From contig NZ_PDKC01000021.1 of NCBI RefSeq assembly GCF_004116495.1, positions 1 through 52,756 on the forward strand: a DNA stretch of 52,756 bases, written 5' to 3'. Position numbers and translations under genes: made by a program. The notes beneath the pieces were generated by a model. That model was not told the DNA's origin, did not search any database, and saw only the letters and a list, made by a program, of their open reading frames with translations. Of this stretch, positions 1 through 8,236 are shown piece after piece (position 1 is the first letter of the stretch; each line of letters starts with the position of its first letter). This stretch comes from Arcobacter sp. CECT 8985. Its GTDB lineage: Bacteria; Campylobacterota; Campylobacteria; Campylobacterales; Arcobacteraceae.

Positions 1-98
1 TATATTAATAAAGTAATGAAAAAACATTTCAGATATTTATAAATTATGTAAAATAGCTATAATTTTAATGCTTCTTTAGATTAAGCTTGTATTTAAAG

Positions 99-104
99 TA
101 TAAT
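99..104 (+). promoter_or_regulatory. Candidate -10 box upstream of nfo
   Basis: A perfect TATAAT lies 117 bases before the nfo start codon; no good -35 hexamer is visible, which is common for sigma-70 promoters in Campylobacterota. The first ~100 bases of the window hold no coding sequence that I can support. Seen directly; promoter function is inference. Confidence 0.4.
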
Positions 105-220
105 ATTAAAACTTTAAGTGTAAAACTTTGATAAAATTTATAGATTTTTTCTTTGGTGAAAGTAAATTTACTTTAAAGATGCATTTTTGTATCATCACAA
201 AAATTAAAATAGGAAATAAA

Positions 221-1066
221 ATGAAATATGTTGGAGCTCATGTAAGTGCAAGTGGAGGTGTTTATAATGCCCCAATAAATGCAACACAAATAGGTGCAAA
301 AGCTTTTGCTCTTTTTACAAAAAATCAAAGACAATGGAAAGCAAAAGAGTTAGATTCAAAAACTATTGATAAATGGTTTGAAGAATTAGAAAAAAGTGGT
401 ATTCAAACAAAACATATTTTACCACATGATAGTTACCTTATAAACTTAGGTCATCCAGAAGAAGAGAAAAGACAAAAATCACTAGATGGTTTTATTCATG
501 AATTACAAAGATGTGAGATTCTTAAACTTGATAGATTGAATTTTCATCCAGGAAGTCACCTTAGAAAAATAAGTGAAGAAGAGTGCTTAGATAGAATTGC
601 ACTTTCAATGAATCAAGCAATTGATGCTACAAATGATGTAAAACTTGTAATAGAAAATACAGCAGGTCAAGGAAGTAACCTTGGATATAAATTTGAACAT
701 TTAGCTTATATCATTGATAAAATTGAAGATAAAAGTAGAGTGGGAGTATGTATTGATACATGTCATATGTTCACAGCAGGTTATGACATAAGAACAAAAG
801 AAGCTTATGATAAAACTTGGGGTGAATTTGATGATATAGTTGGAAGACAATATCTTATGGGAATGCATATAAATGATTCAAAACCAGAACTTGGAAGTAG
901 AGTAGATAGACATGATAGTTTAGGTCAAGGTAAAATAGGTTGGGATGCATTTAAATTCATTATGAATGATGAAAGAATGGATGATATTCCACTTGTACTT
1001 GAGACAATCGATGAGACAATTTGGGCTGAAGAGATACAAGCACTTTATGATTTAGTTGAGAAGTAA
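221..1066 (+). CDS. nfo: Endonuclease IV (AP endonuclease)
   Basis: Zinc-dependent apurinic/apyrimidinic endonuclease of base-excision repair, acting on chromosomal DNA in the cytoplasm. The family's metal-ligand motifs appear in order: HVSASGG near the N-terminus, [39 protein letters not shown] and VLETI near the C-terminus. From the ATG at 221 the product is 281 residues, close to E. coli Nfo (about 285). An in-frame TTG at 128 would add 31 residues rich in Phe and Lys that the family lacks, whereas the ATG has an AGGAAA ribosome-binding site 5 bases upstream, so I chose 221. It appears to be a single-gene unit with its own -10 box. Family assignment is firm. Confidence 0.96.
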   Translation: MKYVGAHVSASGGVYNAPINATQIGAKAFALFTKNQRQWKAKELDSKTIDKWFEELEKSGIQTKHILPHDSYLINLGHPEEEKRQKSLDGFIHELQRCEILKLDRLNFHPGSHLRKISEEECLDRIALSMNQAIDATNDVKLVIENTAGQGSNLGYKFEHLAYIIDKIEDKSRVGVCIDTCHMFTAGYDIRTKEAYDKTWGEFDDIVGRQYLMGMHINDSKPELGSRVDRHDSLGQGKIGWDAFKFIMNDERMDDIPLVLETIDETIWAEEIQALYDLVEK

Positions 1067-1106
1067 GAATTAGAAAAAGTTCAAAGTATACATTAATAGG
1101 AAAACT

Positions 1107-1349
1107 ATGAAAATAAATGAAAAATATTTAGAAACATTAAAAAGTTTTGATGATTTTGTAACTGTTTCAGAATGGGCAGAAGAAGTTGTTAGAAAATATC
1201 CAGAAATTCTAAAAAAAAGCTGAAAAGAATGTTATTAATCAATTTAAAAGGCCATTGAATTACAAAGTTTAGTAGCTTCACGATTAGATATAGAAATTGA
1301 TAAAGTTATATTAACCTCAATTCTTTCAAGATTAAAAGCAATTTACTAA
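1107..1349 (+). pseudogene. Decayed small gene of about 80 codons, unknown function
   Basis: An ATG at 1107 follows an AATAGG ribosome-binding site and opens 38 codons (containing SFDDFVTVSEWAEEV) before TGA at 1221-1223. The stop comes just after a run of eight A (1211-1218). Reading one base later from that run continues sensibly (AEKNVINQF), and from 1248 the original frame resumes with KAIELQSLVASRLDIEIDKV and ends at TAA 1347-1349. This pattern fits two compensating single-base indels in a gene of about 80 codons. I do not recognise the family. It fills most of the gap between nfo and the ABC-F gene. Sequencing error in the A-run, or programmed slippage, are alternatives, but the second shift makes simple slippage less likely. 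Confidence 0.5.
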
Positions 1350-1437
1350 AATTAAACTTGTAAAAGCACCATTTAGATAGAATACTATTTCTATTGATAA
1401 AAGCAATAAATATAAAAATATGAAAAAGAATATATAG

Positions 1438-3267
1438 ATGATACAACTGTCAAACATAACAAAACATTTTGGAACAAAAGAGCTTTTTTCTGATTTGAGT
1501 TTTAGATTAAATGCTGGGAATAGGGTAGGTTTAGTAGGTAGAAATGGTTCTGGTAAATCTACTTTATTTAAACTTATTTTAGAAGAAGAGTCTTGTGATG
1601 CAGGGGAAATATCAATTCCTAAAGGCTATAAAATTGGTGCATTAAAGCAACATTTAGAATTTAGTGAAAAGACTTTAAGAGATGAAACAGCACTTGCTTT
1701 AAGTGAAGAGGATAAATATAGTATTTATAAGGTTGAAAAGATACTTTTTGGTTTAGGTTTTTCCAAAGAGGATTTAGAAAAAGATCCTTTATCTTTTTCG
1801 GGTGGTTATCAAATTAGAATAAATTTAGCAAAATTATTAATAACTGAACCAAATCTTTTACTTTTAGATGAACCTACTAACTACTTAGATATTTTGTCTT
1901 TAAGATGGTTAAAAAACTTTTTAAAAAACTTTGATGGTGAAGTTATTCTTATTACACATGATAGAGATTTTATGGATGCTATTACTACTCATACTATGGG
2001 TATTATTAGGAAAAGTCTTTTTATATTAGAAGGTAATACCCATAAGTTTTATGAACAATTAGAAGCAAATGATGAACACCATGAAAAGCAAAAAATTGCA
2101 CAAGATAAAAAAAGAAAAGAGTTAGAAGAGTTTATTGCTAAAAATAAAGCAAGAGCTTCAACAGCAGCACAAGCACAATCAAAAGTAAAACTATTAGAAA
2201 AAATGGATGAGATGGATGATATAGTTAATGAAGGAACTATAGATTTTGATTTTAATTTTAAAGACACACCTGCAAAAGTATTATTAGATGTAAAAAACCT
2301 TAGTTTTGGATATACGCAAGATAATATATTATTTAAAGACATCTCTTTTACTTTAAATAAGTCAGAAACATTAGGGATTATAGGAAAAAATGGTAAAGGT
2401 AAATCAACTTTACTAAATACAATTGCACAAGAATTAAAACAATTAGAAGGAACAGTAAATTATCATACTTCTACTTCTTTTGCCCATTTTGGACAAACAA
2501 ATATCTCGCAATTAAACCCTAAAAATACAATAATGGATGAGGTGTATCTTGGGAACTCAAAGTTACCAGAATCTACTGTTAGAAGTATTTGTGGTTCTAT
2601 GCTATTTAGTGGAGATGATGTAAAGAAAAAAATATCATTACTTTCAGGTGGAGAAAAAAGTAGAGTTATGTTAGCTCAAATTTTAGCAAGAGATGTAAAT
2701 CTTCTTTTTTTAGATGAACCAACAAACCACTTAGATATGCAATCAATTGACTCTTTGACAAAAGCAATTAAAAACTTTAAAGGTTCTTGTATTATTGTTA
2801 CACATAGTGAAGAACTATTACGTCAAGTTTGTGATAGATTGATTGTATTTTCTAAAGACCAAGCTACATATTTTGATGGTACATATGATGAGTTCTTGGA
2901 AAAAATTGGCTGGGAAGATGAAGAAGTTGATGAAAAAGTAAAAAAAGCTCCTAAAATAAATAAAAAAGAGAATAAAAAAATAAGAGCAGCGCTTATTCAA
3001 GAAAGAAATAAGCAAACTAATCCTTTGAAAAAAGAAGTTGATAAATATGAGCAAAGAATTATTCAATTAGAAGACTTGATACAAAAAGAACAAGCAGAAC
3101 TTATTCAAGCTTCTAATGTTGCAGATAATAGTAAGATAATTGAACTATCACAAATAATTTCAAAATATGAAAAAGAAGTTGAAGAAAAGTTTGAAAAACT
3201 TGAAGAATCGCAACTAAAACTTGATGAAATAATTCATGAATATGATATAAAACTAGAGGAAATTTAA
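1438..3267 (+). CDS. ABC-F family ATPase (Uup/YbiT type)
   Basis: Soluble duplicated-ABC ATPase of the ABC-F family, whose members act on the ribosome rather than in transport. Domain 1 has Walker A GRNGSGKST at residues 34-42, a signature FSGGYQIR, Walker B LLLLDEPTNYLD and H-loop THD. A linker with the charged helix expected of the P-site tRNA interaction motif follows. Domain 2 has Walker A GKNGKGKST, signature LSGGEKSR, Walker B LLFLDEPTNHLD and H-loop THS. The last ~100 residues are Lys/Glu-rich and predicted coiled coil, like the Uup C-terminal region. There are no membrane segments. No strong Shine-Dalgarno precedes the ATG, but a stop codon immediately upstream excludes extension. Exact subfamily (Uup, YbiT or other) cannot be settled by eye. 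Confidence 0.93.
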   Translation: MIQLSNITKHFGTKELFSDLSFRLNAGNRVGLVGRNGSGKSTLFKLILEEESCDAGEISIPKGYKIGALKQHLEFSEKTLRDETALALSEEDKYSIYKVEKILFGLGFSKEDLEKDPLSFSGGYQIRINLAKLLITEPNLLLLDEPTNYLDILSLRWLKNFLKNFDGEVILITHDRDFMDAITTHTMGIIRKSLFILEGNTHKFYEQLEANDEHHEKQKIAQDKKRKELEEFIAKNKARASTAAQAQSKVKLLEKMDEMDDIVNEGTIDFDFNFKDTPAKVLLDVKNLSFGYTQDNILFKDISFTLNKSETLGIIGKNGKGKSTLLNTIAQELKQLEGTVNYHTSTSFAHFGQTNISQLNPKNTIMDEVYLGNSKLPESTVRSICGSMLFSGDDVKKKISLLSGGEKSRVMLAQILARDVNLLFLDEPTNHLDMQSIDSLTKAIKNFKGSCIIVTHSEELLRQVCDRLIVFSKDQATYFDGTYDEFLEKIGWEDEEVDEKVKKAPKINKKENKKIRAALIQERNKQTNPLKKEVDKYEQRIIQLEDLIQKEQAELIQASNVADNSKIIELSQIISKYEKEVEEKFEKLEESQLKLDEIIHEYDIKLEEI

Positions 3268-3339
3268 CTTTTTTATTTTCTCATAAATTAAATTTTCTTT
3301 ATAAGAATATTGCTTAATTAAAAATAAAAATAAAGGTTG

Positions 3340-3345
3340 TATAAT
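3340..3345 (+). promoter_or_regulatory. Candidate -10 box of the AEC permease gene
   Basis: A perfect TATAAT lies 39 bases before the ATG at 3385. A possible upstream TTG start at 3337 would overlap this box, which argues for the later start. No clear -35 is seen. Confidence 0.4.
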
Positions 3346-3384
3346 CAACTTATATTTTTATTTTTAATTATTTTGGGGAAACAA

Positions 3385-4314
3385 ATGCAGACAATTCTAT
3401 ATGCACTATTACCAATCTCATTTTTGATTTTTTTAGGATATACTTTTAAAAGAATTGAATTTCCAAGTTTAGAGTTTTGGCATCATGCTGATAAGTTTAC
3501 TTATTATGTACTGTTCCCTAGTTTACTTATATATAAGTTATCAACTGCTTCTTTAGATGATATTAATGGTTTTGCTTTTGTTTCTGCTGGTGTTATTACA
3601 CTTCTTATTTTGACTTTATTATCTATGTTTTTATCAAAATTTATATTTTTATTTGAGGGAAAGGCTTTTACTTCTGTTTATCAAGGTGCAATTAGATTTA
3701 ATTCATATGTATTTTTAGCATTAACTGCAACAATTTTAGGTGATAATGGACTTGTTCTTGCTGCTTTATTAATGACTTTTATGATTCCTGTGATAAATAT
3801 TTTATGTATTCTTATTTTTTCAATGTATACATCAAATCAAAAAATTGATATTGTCTCTTTTTTTAAATCAATAATAAAAAATCCATTAATTATTGGATGT
3901 GTAGTTGGTGGTTTTCTTAACTATTTTGGAATTAGACTTTTTTTACCATTAGAAAAAACATTGGGAATTTTAAGTTCAGCAACTCTTCCTCTAGGTCTTT
4001 TATCCGTTGGCGTTGGATTGCATATTAAACATATAAATGAAGTTAAGATGGAACTATTTAGCTCTTTATTTATAAAACTTGCAATTTTCCCAGCATTTAT
4101 ATTTTTTATTGCAAGAGCTTTAAATGTAGAAGGTGATGCTTTAGCTGTATTAGTTATTTTTGGTTCAATGCCTACGGCTTCAAGTGCTTATATTTTAGCA
4201 AAGCAATTAGGAGGAGATACGAAACTAATGTCTGCAATTATTACTACAGAAACATTAGTTTCGATTCTTTCAATTTCAGCTATTTTAATGCTTTTTAATA
4301 GCTATTTTCATTAA
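3385..4314 (+). CDS. AEC-family (auxin efflux carrier-like) permease
   Basis: Predicted inner-membrane transporter of about 309 residues with roughly ten hydrophobic segments in two halves, the size and layout of the AEC family (YfdV/MdcF-like). Such proteins carry organic anions, but the substrate cannot be read from the sequence. Family-like stretches include the N-terminal FLGYTFKR, the central PLIIGCVVGGFLNYFG, and the C-terminal GSMPTASSAYILAKQLGGD followed by TTETLVSI. The ATG at 3385 has GGGGAA 5-10 bases upstream; a TTG 48 bases earlier is less likely. The 3' end overlaps the convergent Sel1 lipoprotein gene by 4 bases. Confidence 0.85.
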   Translation: MQTILYALLPISFLIFLGYTFKRIEFPSLEFWHHADKFTYYVLFPSLLIYKLSTASLDDINGFAFVSAGVITLLILTLLSMFLSKFIFLFEGKAFTSVYQGAIRFNSYVFLALTATILGDNGLVLAALLMTFMIPVINILCILIFSMYTSNQKIDIVSFFKSIIKNPLIIGCVVGGFLNYFGIRLFLPLEKTLGILSSATLPLGLLSVGVGLHIKHINEVKMELFSSLFIKLAIFPAFIFFIARALNVEGDALAVLVIFGSMPTASSAYILAKQLGGDTKLMSAIITTETLVSILSISAILMLFNSYFH

Positions 4315-6629
4315 TTGTTTTCTAGTATTTTTAGTTGTTTTTTTGCTTCTTTTGTTCCAACAACTTTATACCATTGTTTAGCAAGATCTACTCTTTTAGG
4401 TACATTTCCCTTACCATAATGTAAGATTTCAGCTATTTTAAAAGCTGCTTGCTTATCTTTTGCAAGTGAATATGCTTTATCATAAAATTGAACTGCTTGT
4501 AAAACATCTTGTTTTACACCAAGACCATTTTCATATAAATATGCTAATTCAAAGTAACCTTTTCCTGTTTTTCTATTTAAAGACATACTGAAATATTTTG
4601 CTGCTTTTTTATAATCTTTTTTGTCATTAACATAATAATAAGCTACATAAAAAGCAAGATCTTTATTTAAGTATGCAATTTTTTCGTAATAAGAGATTGC
4701 TTTGCTTTTGCTCTTTTGTAAGTTAAGATATCCTTTTAAATAAATATCTCCCATTATCAAATTACAATCATAATTTTTAAGTTTTGCACCTTTTTTGAAG
4801 TATTCTAAGGCTTTTTTATTATCTACTTTAATTTTTACTTTACTATTTTTATAAAATAGCAAACCAAGTTCGTAGTATGCTCTTGGATTGTATAAGTTTG
4901 CAGATTTTTGGAAATATTCTTTTGCTTTATTTAAATCTTTTTTACCTGCTACACCATAATAATAAAATTTTCCTAACTCAAAATAACCTTTTGAAGATCC
5001 TTTTTGTGCTAATAATTCAGCATAATGTTTAGCTTTTTTTAAATCAAATAGATTTTCTTTACAACTTTTACAACTATAAATGTTATATAAGCTATTTAAT
5101 GCACCAATTTCATCTCCTAAATTGATAGCTTTCTCAAAATATTTTATTCCTAGTTCAGGATTTTTCAATTGTTTATATTTATAACTTGGATAATAAAATA
5201 TATCAGCTAGCTTCATTGTTGCTTTAATATTTCCATTATCAGACATTTCTTTAAGAGCTTCTATAGCTTTATTTAAAGTAGCATGTCTTCTTAAATAAAT
5301 TAGATTAATTTGATCAAATTTACTTTTTATATCTCCTGCTTCAATAGCTTTAGTTAGATATTTTTGAGCTAATTTTTTATTTTTAAATTTATAATAATCA
5401 ACTAATTTTCTAAAAATTATTATATTGTTTTGTTCAATATCTTTTTTAAATATTGTTTCTATAAAATTTGGAATAAACTTTTGTGTACTAGATTCAAAGA
5501 ATTTTGCTTTTGCTTTTGTAAAAAGTTCTTTTGAAGGATTATTTATAATGTATTCTTGCCATTTTTTAGCTTCATTGTCTAATTTAGAAGAAAGAAAACC
5601 AAAATTAGATTTTGAAAATGCAAGTTTTACAATTGCATCAGCATCTTTGTTATTTGCAAGATCAATAAATATTTTGTTTGCTTGTTTTACTTTGTATGCT
5701 TTTGCTAATGCATTTGCAAAAAATCTTTTTCCCTCAATAGTTTTAAAATAATTATCTTTTAACTTTTTATACTCTTGTTTATAATCTTTATCTCTTAAAT
5801 ATTCTGAAATCAATCGATATTTAGCTTTTTCATAATCAAGTTTGGCACTTTTCTTTAGATACTCAATTGCTGTATCTTTGTCTTTTTTTAGAATATATTT
5901 ATATGTAGCATACAATTGATAATATATTTCAGCTTGAAGTTTTTTATCTTTAGTTAATGTTTGAGCTTTTTTATAAAACTTAATAGCTTCAGGATTATTT
6001 TGTTCTTTTAATAAATCTGCACTATTTTTTATAACACTAAAATCATTTGAATTATATCTTTCTTCTAGATTAGAATATTCTTTTATATAACCCTTTTTTA
6101 ACATTAATTGTTTTATCTCTTGGGCTTTATATTCATATCTTCCCGCTCTATTTTTATATTTATATATCTCATATTTATTATAAATTTTTTCTAAGTCATT
6201 TTTTGAAGCATTTTTTATAAGGGCATTTCTTGTTCTTACTGCATCATCTATTCTGTAGTTTTTAATATAGTAATCAAATAGCATAAATTTTGCTTGTTTA
6301 TTATCAGCAAATTTTAATAGTTTTTCGTATTTTAAATTACCATTATTATACATATCTTTGTATTTTTTAAACATTTTTGCAAAACTAACAATATCTTCTT
6401 TATTTGAAGTTTTATTAATTGTTTTATACCATTTTTTATAGTAAGTAAGACCTTTTTTTGTTTGTGCAAAGTTGAACTTTTTATCTAAAGTAACCATTGC
6501 TTTAATATTGCCATTATCTGCTTGTTTTATTAGGTCTTGTTTAGATGCTTTATCTAAATTAGGAGTTCCTAAAGTTGTACAACCAGTTAATATTAATATA
6601 ATAGTTAATGTTGAAATTAATAATTTCAT
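4311..6629 (-). CDS. Sel1-repeat (TPR-like) lipoprotein, 772 aa
   Basis: Long solenoid protein predicted to be exported and lipid-anchored: the N-terminus is a hydrophobic signal ending in the lipobox LTGC (Cys about residue 17). The rest is mostly alpha-helical Sel1/TPR-type repeats, clearest in the C-terminal half (YFELGKFYYYGVAGKKDLNKA, YENGLGVKQDVLQAVQFYDKA). One repeat contains a Cys pair, CKSC at residues 520-523. The N-terminal region after the lipobox resembles that of the 805-residue lipoprotein two genes upstream, so the two are paralogues. It is the last gene of a three-gene operon, preceded by GGAG 5 bases before the ATG. Sel1 proteins scaffold protein complexes or envelope machineries; no specific partner is identifiable. 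Confidence 0.8.
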   Translation of the reverse strand: MKLLISTLTIILILTGCTTLGTPNLDKASKQDLIKQADNGNIKAMVTLDKKFNFAQTKKGLTYYKKWYKTINKTSNKEDIVSFAKMFKKYKDMYNNGNLKYEKLLKFADNKQAKFMLFDYYIKNYRIDDAVRTRNALIKNASKNDLEKIYNKYEIYKYKNRAGRYEYKAQEIKQLMLKKGYIKEYSNLEERYNSNDFSVIKNSADLLKEQNNPEAIKFYKKAQTLTKDKKLQAEIYYQLYATYKYILKKDKDTAIEYLKKSAKLDYEKAKYRLISEYLRDKDYKQEYKKLKDNYFKTIEGKRFFANALAKAYKVKQANKIFIDLANNKDADAIVKLAFSKSNFGFLSSKLDNEAKKWQEYIINNPSKELFTKAKAKFFESSTQKFIPNFIETIFKKDIEQNNIIIFRKLVDYYKFKNKKLAQKYLTKAIEAGDIKSKFDQINLIYLRRHATLNKAIEALKEMSDNGNIKATMKLADIFYYPSYKYKQLKNPELGIKYFEKAINLGDEIGALNSLYNIYSCKSCKENLFDLKKAKHYAELLAQKGSSKGYFELGKFYYYGVAGKKDLNKAKEYFQKSANLYNPRAYYELGLLFYKNSKVKIKVDNKKALEYFKKGAKLKNYDCNLIMGDIYLKGYLNLQKSKSKAISYYEKIAYLNKDLAFYVAYYYVNDKKDYKKAAKYFSMSLNRKTGKGYFELAYLYENGLGVKQDVLQAVQFYDKAYSLAKDKQAAFKIAEILHYGKGNVPKRVDLAKQWYKVVGTKEAKKQLKILENN

Positions 6630-6664
6630 TTTTCTCCTTTTTTAATATTAATTTTGTATAAAAT

Positions 6665-6693
6665 AAGTTCTTATGAATTATTCATAAGAACTT
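6665..6693 (-). terminator. Perfect 13-bp hairpin between the 2nd and 3rd Sel1 genes
   Basis: Bases 6665-6677 and 6681-6693 are exact inverted repeats around a 3-base loop. On the minus strand the hairpin lies just after the middle gene's stop codon and about 35 bases before the next start codon; it is followed by a short, interrupted T-rich run (ATTTTAT). It could be a leaky intrinsic terminator, or an RNA-stability element that sets the ratio of the third protein. Confidence 0.5.
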
Positions 6694-6706
6694 TGAATAA
6701 AAAGAA

Positions 6707-8236
6707 TTATTTTATATAATATCGTAATCTTTTCATATATGGATCAGATTTTTTAATACCTATATTTACTTCTTTTTTAATATCTTTGTAAATTGCAAAG
6801 TTAGGTCTATTTTTCAAAATATATCTATAAACTTCATATATTCCTTGTCTTGCTGCAGAAAATCCAAGTTCATTTAATTTTTTTAAATCTTTGATTATTA
6901 CTTTAAACTGATCATTCGTTAGTTTATCTTTATCTCTTGGACTACCAATTTTTCGTAATTTATATCCAATTGCTTCGAAGTTATATTCTTTTGATAACTC
7001 TTTTGCAAGAGGAGCTATTTTATTATCGTATTTATCAAAGTTTTTTCTTTTTAGGTATAGACTTAGTAATAATCTTTTTGCCGGTTTATAATTTTTATTT
7101 GATAATTTTTCAAGAATACTAATAGCTGAATCTAAGTCTCTTCCCTTTGCTTCTGCACGAGCTAAAAGAAAAGATATTTTATTACTATTTAAACTTTTTA
7201 AATACTGTTTTGCTTTATTGGCTCTAGAATTTCCATAAGTAATAAAAGTAAGTAAAGTAGGAATATCTTTGTTTTTATAATAAGCTTCAAGTATAGCTTC
7301 TTGATATCTTCTATATTTATATGGAAGTCGTAATTCTAGAAATTTAGATGATGGATATTTTTTTACAATATTTTGAATTAGTTCATTAAATCCATATTTA
7401 TGCATTTCAATAGAGTTAAGTTTTAGAAAAATACCTATAGGAGTTCCTTCTTTTAGAAGTTTATTTAAAATATACTTTTTATCATTGTATTTTAATAAAG
7501 CATTGTTTTTTTCATAAAATTTTATAAGCTTATCACTTTTTAATTTTTTTACTGTTGAAATTAGTTTATAATCTTTTTTAAAAAGTAAATCTAATGCTTT
7601 AAGATTACCAAGTTTTGCAGCTTTTTTTAGATAGTTTTTTGCTTGCTTACTTGATACATATGAGAAATATTTGTTAGTATATAATGTGTATGCTGCTTTT
7701 GCATTATTATTTTTTGCAGCAATTTTTAGAAGGTTATATGCTTTGTCTTTATCATTATAATATATAAGCTCTGCAAAATCTACATATTTATCATATCTTT
7801 TTGAAGATAATACTTTTTTATAATAATAGTTTAGTTCATCCGTTCCTCTTCTTATTTTATTTTTAATATATTTCATATCAAGAGATTTTGATTTCAAATC
7901 ATTTAAAAGTTCTTTATTCTCTTTACTTAATCCATAAAGATATTTTAATGTGTCAAGTTTATTCTTTTTTTGTAAAATTTTTAGATATTTTTTTACTTTT
8001 TCGTTGTCATCATATCTTGATAAACCCTGAATAAGATCTTCTGCATGAGTAAAATTACCTTCTTTAAACTCTTTTTCGTAACAATATGTTCTAAATGCAG
8101 TAGCCGATTTTAGTGTACAATCCTCTTTTATCTTTATATTTGATATATTTGTAGTTGCAAAAACTGAAGATGTTAATAAAAAAGTAGATAAAACTACTTT
8201 TTTATAAGAAGATACAAAATTACTTTTTATTCTCAT
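6707..8236 (-). CDS. Exported Sel1/TPR-like repeat protein, 509 aa
   Basis: Middle gene of the Sel1 operon. A basic N-terminus and hydrophobic stretch ending SSVFATTN look like a cleavable type I signal peptide rather than a lipobox, so a periplasmic product is predicted. The body is Lys/Tyr/Leu-rich helical repeats (for example NNAKAAYTLYTNKYFS and LGNLKALDLLF) that resemble degenerate Sel1 units. It shares an ATGA start/stop overlap with the upstream gene (stop 8233-8235, ATG 8236), so the two are probably translationally coupled. Length and C-terminus differ from the two flanking lipoproteins. I do not recognise a named family beyond the repeat type. Confidence 0.72.
   Translation of the reverse strand: MRIKSNFVSSYKKVVLSTFLLTSSVFATTNISNIKIKEDCTLKSATAFRTYCYEKEFKEGNFTHAEDLIQGLSRYDDNEKVKKYLKILQKKNKLDTLKYLYGLSKENKELLNDLKSKSLDMKYIKNKIRRGTDELNYYYKKVLSSKRYDKYVDFAELIYYNDKDKAYNLLKIAAKNNNAKAAYTLYTNKYFSYVSSKQAKNYLKKAAKLGNLKALDLLFKKDYKLISTVKKLKSDKLIKFYEKNNALLKYNDKKYILNKLLKEGTPIGIFLKLNSIEMHKYGFNELIQNIVKKYPSSKFLELRLPYKYRRYQEAILEAYYKNKDIPTLLTFITYGNSRANKAKQYLKSLNSNKISFLLARAEAKGRDLDSAISILEKLSNKNYKPAKRLLLSLYLKRKNFDKYDNKIAPLAKELSKEYNFEAIGYKLRKIGSPRDKDKLTNDQFKVIIKDLKKLNELGFSAARQGIYEVYRYILKNRPNFAIYKDIKKEVNIGIKKSDPYMKRLRYYIK

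Noticed and set aside
128-220. Upstream TTG start extending endonuclease IV by 31 residues
   Set aside because: The extra residues have no family counterpart, and the ATG at 221 has the better ribosome-binding site and normal protein length.
3337-3384. TTG start giving a 325-residue AEC permease
   Set aside because: It overlaps a perfect TATAAT box; the ATG at 3385 has GGGGAA upstream and gives the family's usual length.
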